DNA from: Blastomussa wellsi
Taxonomy: Eukaryota > Cnidaria > Anthozoa > Scleractinia > Plerogyridae
DNA: 64,000 nt
Direction of reading: 5' to 3'
Assembly: GCA_947652115.1 (NCBI GenBank)
Contig: OX393572.1
Coordinates: 6,446,241 to 6,510,240, forward strand
Shown: positions 55,844 through 64,000 of the stretch, one piece after another
Position numbering within the stretch: the stretch's first letter is position 1
Layout of the letters: every line of letters begins with the position of its first letter
Position numbers and translations under genes: made by a program
Notes under the pieces: generated by a model
Seen by the model: the letters and a program-made list of their open reading frames with translations, nothing else
What the model was told of the DNA's origin: nothing
The model's database searches: none

Positions 55844-56850
55844 CAAGAACATTGTTCGTAAAACACTACTATGTACCGAAGACTTCCACTGTTTTCATGT
55901 ATGGAGTTTCAGTAAGTTTCTCAATCAATAGTCGAATACAGCTCACCGCATGTTTATTACATAACGTGTTCTCAGTCTCAGTCCCTGATCATAGTCACCT
56001 CAAAAGACAAGCTGACTGATTGCGAAAAACATATGTGGTTGGTTGAGGACGACGATTATTTACTATGGATGCACCTGAAAAGGCCTGTGATTCTGAAGAT
56101 GAGGTTAAAACGATGTTTAAGAGAGGATTTGCTCAAGAAGCAAAGAAGAAAAGAAAATCGCATTTCTTCGGCAAGCCTAGAAAAATCAATTTCGCTCTAC
56201 TTTTGCATACGGATATTCCTTGCAAAAAGTAAAAACGCTATGTAGTTTGTTTCCCTCGAAATAGCTTCGGGGCGGCTACTGGTAGAGTTATCTTCATAGA
56301 GTTATAGCGTGGAGTTAGAGTTAAGGACTACCAAAATCTTGAACTCAAATCTAAGCCATAATTCTACTGAAATAACTCTATTGCTAGTTGACCTCAAATA
56401 GCTTGGCCTTTCCGAGGAAAACAAAATATTCGATTTGAGCTCCAGAGTCATCAGTTTAGGTTCAACGAGTCCGAAATGCGATGAAAAATTATTTATTTTT
56501 ATTCGACTCGCATATCAAAACTATGAAGCAATGCAACCAACTTGTTGTATGACTCTATCTTATCCAGAAAAGCATTATTTCAAAAGAATTTAATCTAATT
56601 ATTTAACGGTAATCAAATTCAGACGGTACTTCCATGTTATGTTAATCAGTCATGTGCCATATCTCGGAATTCCATGAGATTTAGGATTTTAACAAAAGAA
56701 GGATAGGTCTTACAATATATGTAGAATTTAGCACTCGTCCAAAAAAGTTTTCAAAATCGTACTCAAAAGATATAAGCTCATGCCAGCTGTTGAATGCGTG
56801 ACTAAAAGTGCTGCTACCGTAATCGGTTTATATCGAAAAACCAGCCCCAC
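55844..56850. other. Intergenic, no gene seen
   Basis: AT-rich; a 70-codon open frame near 56033 has no recognisable feature. Confidence 0.4.
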
Positions 56851-56852
56851 TA

Positions 56853-56922
56853 TAGCCTCCTACGCAGGCGTTATTAGGGGAGTAACGCAATCCCCTAATA
56901 ACGGCTGCGTTGGAGACTAGCC
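56853..56922. mobile_element. Mini hairpin MITE
   Basis: CTCCTACGCAGGCGTTATTA then GGGGA is mirrored by TCCCC then TAATAACGGCTGCGTTGGAG, 25 bp arms with about 10 bp between, two or three mismatches. Confidence 0.65.
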
Positions 56923-56929
56923 TCACCAT

Positions 56930-57816
56930 GGCATAAAGCAATATAAATGGTTACCTTTGTTCGGTTTTAGTATTTTCAGTTGATTGTTTCAGTCCAGAAC
57001 GGTTGTTTTCCTGTCCAGTGTCGATCGTTTTGCGAAGCCAGTACACTCACTGACTCAGACCAGGCAACCGGCGAATTTGAACTCAGCGGAAGGATCAAAA
57101 CGGTTTCATGATCGGCTAAATATACAGTCGTATACTTTTATGGTCCTCTGTTTCGTGCAATGTAATTAGTTTTAGTTATGTTTGATTGCCATCTCCCTGC
57201 ACCATTTCTGTCTGTTTGCCTCGTGACAAAATCCTTTGTCCCTGGGGGTGGGGGTCAGGTCAACAAACAGTATCTAAAAATGTTTCTGCTGGGGAGGTGT
57301 TGGAATTCATTATAAATCAATTAATTAATCAAACGATCCATAAAGGAAAAATAAGTTTAGTTAAGTACTTTTTACCATTGTCCATTTAGCATAGCAACTT
57401 GGACAATGAAGTAGTTTCCTTTTTCCTTTTTCCAAACGAGACTAAAAAGTCATTTTATGAAACTAGATTATCGATCAGTTTTGTCAAACATGAGGACTGA
57501 CTCTGCAGCTGAAATCGAAAATTCCGTTTTTGCTCGGAAAGATAAAAATAGGTTGTGATCATGTCAGGTTCTGAGATTCGAAACCGCAGATGATGGGATT
57601 TAGTATGCAAAATACAGGACCCCTCATCTCATCCCCTCCCAGTCGAGTTCTGTGGTTTCATGACACTTGAGCGGTTAGCGGAAATGTCCACACGCAGTGC
57701 AAAATACCTCTTGTTAACACAAAGACGGGCATTAGTGGGCCCCGTGCTGGCCATGTTGATGGCGGAAATAGATTTTTGCATCTTTTGTGTGGGGTGGTGG
57801 TGGTGGAAGTGGCGGT
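56930..57816. other. Intergenic, no gene seen
   Basis: No supported coding or RNA gene. It ends in a GGTGG/GGGGGGA purine tract that served as the SINE target. Confidence 0.4.
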
Positions 57817-57830
57817 GGGGGGAGGGGGGA

Positions 57831-58122
57831 AGGTAAATCTGCAGTCGGGCCTAGTGGCCCATCAGGCCGGATTTTATCCCGGTTTCTGTAGCATGAAGCG
57901 ACAGAGAGTATTTCTACTTCCCCTGGATGGGATGCTTGTCCATCGCAGGGTTACCCCCAGCAGTAAATTTGCCGGTACCCATTTATACACCTGGGTGAAG
58001 AGAGGCACTGTGAGAGTAAAGTGTCTTGCCCAAGAACACAACGCAGTGCCCCGGCTAGAGGCTCGAACCCGGCCCGTCCGATCCGGAGTCCAGCGCACTA
58101 GCCATTAGGCCACTGCGCCTGC
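57831..58122 (-). mobile_element. tRNA-derived SINE, copy 2
   Basis: Same family and strand as the 8.5 kb copy. Head GTGGCCTAATGGCTAGTGCG, B box GGGTTCGAGCC (about 58060-58070), shared body blocks. Flanked by a direct duplication GGGGGGAGGGGGGA (57817-57830, 58123-58136). Confidence 0.88.
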
Positions 58123-58136
58123 GGGGGGAGGGGGGA

Positions 58137-59640
58137 GGAATTTGTGATTCCCAAATTTCGAAGCCAGCACTGTTCAGGATCGATTTGTGTAGAACAACAC
58201 ATGTCTTTGCTACACTGGTGATGGCCAGGTGACAATGAGAAGAAATATTTTGTGTTAAAGTCGGAGCCAACTTAATTCTAATTTATTCAAGAGACAGCTT
58301 CCTCGTGTAAGCGCATATATACACAGTTTCTCAAGTAGAACGAAATTACACAGAGCTGGCGAAAGATATTAAAAGCGTAGCAAAACGACCCAAACAGGCC
58401 CATCAACCTTACCAACTGGGGACTTCGCTTTCTTGTTGCTGATAATTTTTATTTCCGGTTTAGAATCCGCATACTGACTCATATGCTAAAAACTTTGTTT
58501 ACAGTTTTCAGTGATATGCAAATAACTGGGTTTGTTTCAGTTCGAATAACACATATCTCTTCTCTTTAACTTTTGAGTTCAGAAGTTTCAAGAGATCCTT
58601 TGCAATTGTGTTTATATTTGTAGTCAGTCTGGTAATATTCTGTTCATCCCCCAAATTAGACAATAGACTACAATGCTGAAACGAACGTTTGAGCGAACTG
58701 AAGCAAGTCGACGATGCGGCTGGTCTCCCGACGCGATATAATGAGCTCCCATAATGTATGAAGCATCATGGATAGGCTACACTGCAAACAGTAAGTCTTA
58801 ACACTTACCTTCAAATGTCGGTTAATATGATGGTTGGGCAGCCGGAATCGTGTACTCTTTAGGTCACGTGAGGAATCGTGACCACGTTTGGTTTGAGGTG
58901 GGGGATGGGGTAGGGGAAAATGCTATTTATTGTATAAGACTCCAAATAAAAAAGTCTGTCTGTCTGTCTGTCTGCCTTTCTGGTCAGCAAGAAATTTTTT
59001 GCTAGAAACCTGGTGGACAGCATATCTTTTTCCTTCGTAATGCTCTGCAGGATAACTTTTTCCCGTTGTAACATTTATTATTCTTTCTGAGTGCCGTGCA
59101 AGAATTTTTTTCCTCCATTTGTGCTGCACGCAATTGTTTTCTTCTGATAAGCGTTTCTCTAGTCGATCCAATACGGTATCACTTCACCATGTGACATCTA
59201 TTTGACATTTTTCGATACCCATTGGCGTACGAGCCGAGGGCAACTCAGATGTTTTGGGCAGCAAGAGAAATCTGGGCAAGACAATTTGGGAGATTTTTTG
59301 GGCAAGTGGTTTACCCCCTGACAAAAAATTGCCCGTACGGTTCTAAAATTAGTATATGTAATAGGACTACATGCTGTCCAATTTGAAAATAATTGGATGA
59401 GAAAAATTCCGAGGACTGCCAATTTGGCAGTTCGAGGAATTTTTTGAATCCAATTATTTCCAGATTGGACTAGCATGCAGTCCTGTTACCTATTAATTAT
59501 ATTGCATCCAAAAATATATGAACATGGCAAATTAATGTTTCGCCCTCCAAACTAGTTTTCCTTGACAATTGATTTGTTTATGGAAGGTATCCAGATTCTT
59601 TTAAATTGGACAGTTTGACCCGAGGTTGGCCTTCCTCGCC
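58137..59640. other. Intergenic with a (GTCT)n microsatellite
   Basis: GTCT repeated five times at 58954-58974. Around 58.98-59.16 kb, GCAAGAAATTTTTTGC and GTGCAAGAATTTTTTTCC resemble subterminal blocks of the 34.0-35.3 kb element, perhaps a fragment of the same family. An inverted pair GAGGACTGCCAATTTGGCAG lies near 59410. No gene. Confidence 0.4.
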
Positions 59641-59662
59641 TGTCCGAATACACACCTTGCCA

Positions 59663-59919
59663 CCGTTTGTTTCCCGTTTCGAAAGCTCCCGGCGCTGTTT
59701 GGTTTGCATATTGCTTCCTTTTGTTTGCATCTTTGCTTCCTCTTTTGCTGAAGACTAGATTTCGATTGCCCGTGGGTGACTCGCTCCGACTTGTCGGAGC
59801 TGAGTCTTCCGACGTTTCGAAATCTCGTCTTCAGCAATAGAGAGCGACTGCAAACAAAAGGAAGCAATGTGCAAATAATCTGCGCCGTTGGGAGCTTTCG
59901 AAATGGGAACTGCCAACGG
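59663..59919. repeat. Large hairpin, arms about 130 bp
   Basis: CCGTTTGTTTCCCGTTTCGA and TTGCTTCCTTTTGTTTGCA and GCTGAAGACTAGATTTCG recur in reverse at 59919-59800 around GACTTGTCGGAGCTGAGTC. Arms are imperfect. Confidence 0.75.
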
Positions 59920-59970
59920 CCAGGGGGTTGTCCTTCTTCGACAAGTTATCCGGAATAAATACACGCCGTA

Positions 59971-60078
59971 GATCATCACCGTTTGTTTCCTATTTCGAAA
60001 CCCCCCTGGTGTGCGAAGCTCGTGAAGCGAGTTTCGTGCGCCAGGGGGTTTTGAAGTAGGAAACTAACGGTGATGATC
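59971..60078. repeat. Second hairpin, arms about 52 bp
   Basis: GATCATCACCGTTTGTTTCC..CCCCCTGG and its near-exact complement with a 5 bp loop. It shares the CCGTTTGTTTCC..TTTCGAAA edge with the neighbouring hairpin, so both derive from one family of inverted-repeat elements. Confidence 0.8.
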
Positions 60079-62082
60079 AGGTGGTATTTGTTTCATTCCG
60101 GATATACTACTTGGGGAAAGTAATAAAGCCGAAAAAACGAAAAATTAACGTTTGAATTACAATAAAAACCACTCACCTGAACTCCTTTGTTGCAAGTTTA
60201 TTTGTGTGCTGTGTGGTTTTTTAACTGATTTGGAGCGATTTAGTGCAATTTTAGTTCCAATTGTTTCTTCTCTAAATATATCTCGCAGTTTGAGCTGAAG
60301 TGCCCCACCTTGGAAAGAGTGAAAAATGAGTACTCCACTGGGCGGATGGGTTAGATGCTCCTTTAATTTCGAGTGAAAAATCAATTTGCAGCATATGGAC
60401 TTAGGGGATTACAAAACATGCGCTAACGTCATTATGGAAACAACTTCCTCGCATACAATGAAGAAGAAGAAGATTCGTGGCTTGTCACCACGCAATTACA
60501 AATAGGTCGATACAAGGGTCGTACTCCATGTTGCTGCTGCCTGTCGACACGATTCCTCTGGTATCGAAACTGCCAGAACTCGTGAAGTGCACTGCAGTTG
60601 CCTTGTCATGTTCTGCAACACTATCTTAAATACTAAATGTACAATGTCAGTCACAATACAACTTTGAAAGTTTCTTTAGTTAAACGTGAACCTAAAAATT
60701 TTGTTTTCCGTTTAGTTCCCGAGGGAACTGATGATGTTTTATGTCAAGTATGTAATAAGTGATGATGATATAAATTGGTAAATCTGCATCAAAGACCACT
60801 GCAACTTTGTAGACTAATAGTTCTACGGGCGGCACACCTACAGTTGTTATTAAATTTCTTTCCCGTGACAACTCACTCTTTTCCACCCCCTGCAAGATAT
60901 TTTGCTGATTTTCAGCCCACAACAATTAAACCATGACATGAAGTCCACCTAACACAATAATAAACCTGCACAATCGCCCAAATGAGGCATCATCATCAAA
61001 ATAGAACGACAAAGATGACCACAAGACCTTTAATATTTACGATGTCTAGAACTGGTAACATAACGGTTTAATGTTAACAGCAAAGGCCTACTAAAATCGA
61101 TCAAAATTGAAATTTCGCGGCCACAGTCAAAATTTTGTTTTCGCTCATAGTTTGTTTTTTGAAAGACCGCTTCAATTTGGAGAAAATCGAGAAAATGTAT
61201 TTTAGCTGTCGGCGACTTCAGAACAACGAACATCTGAGACCAAATTAGCCGTTCGCAAAACTTCGCTGGCATGCAAATGGAACGGAACTTAGGAAAAATA
61301 TGTTCCGGTTTTCTTATTCAGGAAGAGTTTTTCTTTTAGTCTATCTGGTGGTAAATTTTGATCTTGGGGATAACCTGGGAGACAAACAACAATAATTTGG
61401 AACTGATATTTTTCAGCCGATAAAAATTTATATTTTACCGTGACCTCGCGAATAAGTTTTTAACCATGTGCTACACCTTCGTTTCTCCCAAAAATCGAGC
61501 TATAAGGCATCTAAAGATTGACTAAAATATATGTAAAAACTGGCTTATTTAGTCTGCCCTTCACACGAAGTCTCCAAAGTTGAACTTATTTGTCAATGAA
61601 ATATGAGGCGTCTGATAACTCACGCAAATTGTTGTTGCAATGACTTGGTTTATCTGACAGAAACAGTTACTGCATGTTGCCTTTTTTACAGATTTGTGTT
61701 GGCAAATAACTTACCTAAATCTTAAGTTCTGTTCTGATTGACTTTAAAATCCATGGATCTCAAAGCTATTCCTGACACTCGGGAAAGCGGGGAAGATTTC
61801 TCTCAAAGTACAGCCCACGGCATTTCATCGCAACATTCCCGGGACATTCCAACTTGCATTGAGCCTATTTTTACATCCTGAAGTCCCCGCTTTCGCAATA
61901 ACAGAAGTTTTCAAAGTTAAATATCCAATTAATTAATTATGTTTCCAGCGAGGAAAGGTAAGGTATATTCCTGTCCCATTTTGGTGAATTTAATACGGGT
62001 GTTGCGTGACAAGCCAGGTAGAATGAGCAGGGCTCCGGCATTTTTGTTGATTTTGATTCTGTAATCATAATTATAAACTAGA

Positions 62083-62117
<35 letters not shown>

Positions 62118-62500
62118 TGAAGTGCACCTAACCCCAAATTATATTTTTAGCCCTAAAAAAGCCTTTTACTCCTGATTACAACCTGTCGCAGAAACGAGTA
62201 ACCTTTGAGTAAAGCGAAATCATTCTTCAAATGGAAGAAAAGAGATATAAACTCTGTGGAATTCATACAACCAGTCTCTTAGAAATGTCCTGAGCTCCTA
62301 TGAATAAAATCTACCAAACTTGCCTACCTGCCTGCCTTATCTACATAACGACGAACCCATTCCACCCCCCACCCCAACTAGGGTTCGTTTCTCTGGTAGA
62401 CACCCCGGTCCTTTGGAACGGATTACGTGATACCTGAAATGATTGCCTCTCACAAGTGTATGTTGGAAAATCAGTTTGTGCAAGGGTGCCACAGTTAACA
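60079..62500. other. Intergenic, no gene seen
   Basis: Short open frames only. An A30 tract at 62086-62115 could be a retroposed tail but no element body was identified before it. Confidence 0.4.
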
Positions 62501-62514
62501 ATTAGACAATATAT

Positions 62515-62905
62515 CCCGTCGTGGGCGGGGTGGGGGTACTTGGGTAGGGGTGCCGCTGGGGTTTTAAACCCTGACCCTGTTAGCAATGTTTTTTTTTATA
62601 CTATAGTGCTAATATCTAGTCCTGAAAAATGTTCTAATATTGAATGACTGATGACAGACTAAATGAATACCGTTCCTGACCAGGACGGCCGGCTCGAGGC
62701 CCCGATAGATTCGTTTCCGGGGGCACTTGCCCCATGTTTGGGTATAGGGGTGCTGCTGGAAGCTAGGCTGAAAAGCAGTCCTTGGTTAGGAGAAAAAAAA
62801 ACGTCAAACACTCACCCTGTTTGGGATAAAGGAAAACGTTTCTTAATAATATTGCCCTAATATCTAGTCCTGAAAATGATGTAATGTTGACTGATGACCG
62901 GTTAA
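62515..62905. repeat. Degenerate direct repeat, about 247 bp spacing
   Basis: TAATATCTAGTCCTGAAAA occurs at 62610 and 62858, each after GGGGTGC(C/T)GCTGG and an A/T-run and before GACTGATGAC. Two diverged copies of a satellite-like unit. Confidence 0.55.
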
Positions 62906-63229
62906 ATAAATACTGGTGAACATTTCCGATTTTGGATAGGTCGACTCCTTAATATTCTCTCCCTGTCTAGGACAGATTCGTTTGAATTATATACCCCGTT
63001 CAGGATTGAAGGATCAAAAACCATGCCCATTTCAGCGAGACGTCCAAATAAGGGAGTAACCCTTCCCCCTCCCCGGAAGAGAGTATATTATAAGCGCGAG
63101 CAGCAAATTCCGGCTGAAATCACTTTTTTCTATTTTTGTATCCCTAGTGCTGGAGCAGACAGTTAAATAGGAATTATGAGAAATAACTGAATTTATATAC
63201 CCCGATTAGTGTTGTTATAAGAGTTCTAT

Positions 63230-63277
<48 letters not shown>

Positions 63278-63350
63278 TTTATTGAAATTACCCTTGCAGC
63301 CCGAGGGCTGAATTACGATAATTTTTACAAGTGTAAAACGTAAATTAAAT
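63230..63350 (-). mobile_element. Probable LINE 3' tail with (TATC)n
   Basis: On the minus strand: CAGCCCTCGGGCTGCAAGGG then TTTCAATAAAC then about 12 TATC units (63230-63278). A short stem (AGCCCTCGGGCT) followed by a microsatellite is typical of a non-LTR 3' end. No coding part is present. Confidence 0.5.
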
Positions 63351-64000
63351 TACAACTATAAATAATACTAATAATAAAAATTACATAATGGTAAATTGAG
63401 AGAGTTACTTGATAAGAATAAACTTATCATTATTATATAAACACTAAGTTATAATTAAGTTGTAAAAGGACGTGCTATCGGCAATGGCTTATAATAAAAC
63501 TGTCTCTAAAACGATTGGTTTTAAAACGCGGGATTTGGAACTTGCGATTTCACTGTGCCAGAGTAAGGTGGCGGGAGTAGTGGACGAAGATTATGATTAT
63601 TGTTGTTATATAGCTGATGCCCATACAGGCACACCTGCAGCTTGTGATCAAGAAAAACGCAAAATGAAAATAGTTGTTTATTAACGTTGAAAAGAAAACA
63701 AACTGGCACTGTGCAGAATGGACAATAAAAAAAAGAGAGCGAGCAAGTGACACCGAACGCCTGAAACAGGCTAGTGACGCGCTCGAACACCAACCGGTCC
63801 CAACCCACGGTCTGGCCAGTACCTCATGCATGCACTGAATGTATAATTTCAGATAAAAGAGATCAATCACGAATTTACTAACTGCTGGTTTGAGAAACGG
63901 CTGTTTGGAAATCACCAAAGTATTCACGAAACGCAAACATGAAAGTAACAAATGGACTTCTTTTTTTCCGATAACCATTTTCCTCACCCTCCCGGTGCGA
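63351..64000. other. Right edge, no gene assigned
   Basis: Open frames exist on both strands (70 codons plus, 63472-63684; 145 codons minus, 63550-63987), overlapping each other and with no recognisable domain. I do not call either. Confidence 0.35.

Noticed and set aside
63550..63987. 145-codon minus-strand open frame at the right edge
   Set aside because: Overlaps another open frame on the plus strand, includes low-complexity ITTIIIIF, and shows no family motif; could be chance.

Overview
The window looks like nuclear DNA of an anthozoan cnidarian (reef coral or sea anemone). The clues are a TRIM/filamin-type E3 gene, an intronless orphan rhodopsin-family GPCR, and a dense layering of MITEs, tRNA-derived SINEs, a BEL/Pao retrotransposon and a Helentron. 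The species cannot be named from this sequence alone.

Host genes are few. A two-exon TRIM-like gene lies at the left edge (minus, 78-1612). A class A GPCR lies at 50.4-51.4 kb (minus). Everything else with convincing coding capacity belongs to transposable elements.

Layout. (1) 1987-7916 is a 5.9 kb DNA element with about 400 bp inverted termini and a TA target duplication. It has no transposase and is a landing pad for nested MITEs, a 13 bp minisatellite and several strong palindromes. (2) 8.0-9.7 kb holds LINE and SINE debris inside a second inverted-repeat element. (3) From about 9.8 kb a unit of about 4.0-4.5 kb is repeated four times (A-D). A resembles C and B resembles D, so the array grew by duplicating a two-unit block. 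Each unit is itself a patchwork of non-autonomous DNA transposons. (4) Unit D is split at 23684-23688 by a BEL/Pao LTR retrotransposon (23689-45132) with LTRs that I read as identical and a 5 bp TGTTG duplication; D resumes at 45133 and ends near 47.8 kb. (5) The BEL gag is itself split by a Helentron of about 14.4 kb (24.49-38.87 kb, coding on the minus strand). It carries an RPA-like gene, an N-terminal basic ORF, a 2A ribosome-skipping motif, an OTU cysteine protease, a DUF6570-like region, Rep, a PIF1-type helicase and a C-terminal AP-like endonuclease. (6) 47.8-64 kb holds the GPCR, a partial segmental duplication of its 5' flank, more MITEs, a second SINE, large hairpins and microsatellites.

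The most interesting item is the Helentron. A canonical GDVEENPGP motif lies between its basic N-terminal segment and the OTU/Rep/helicase/endonuclease part. The reading frame changes at two A-runs, one of which is a perfect A AAA AAG -1 slippery heptamer. These changes could be real decoding signals, decay, or homopolymer assembly errors.
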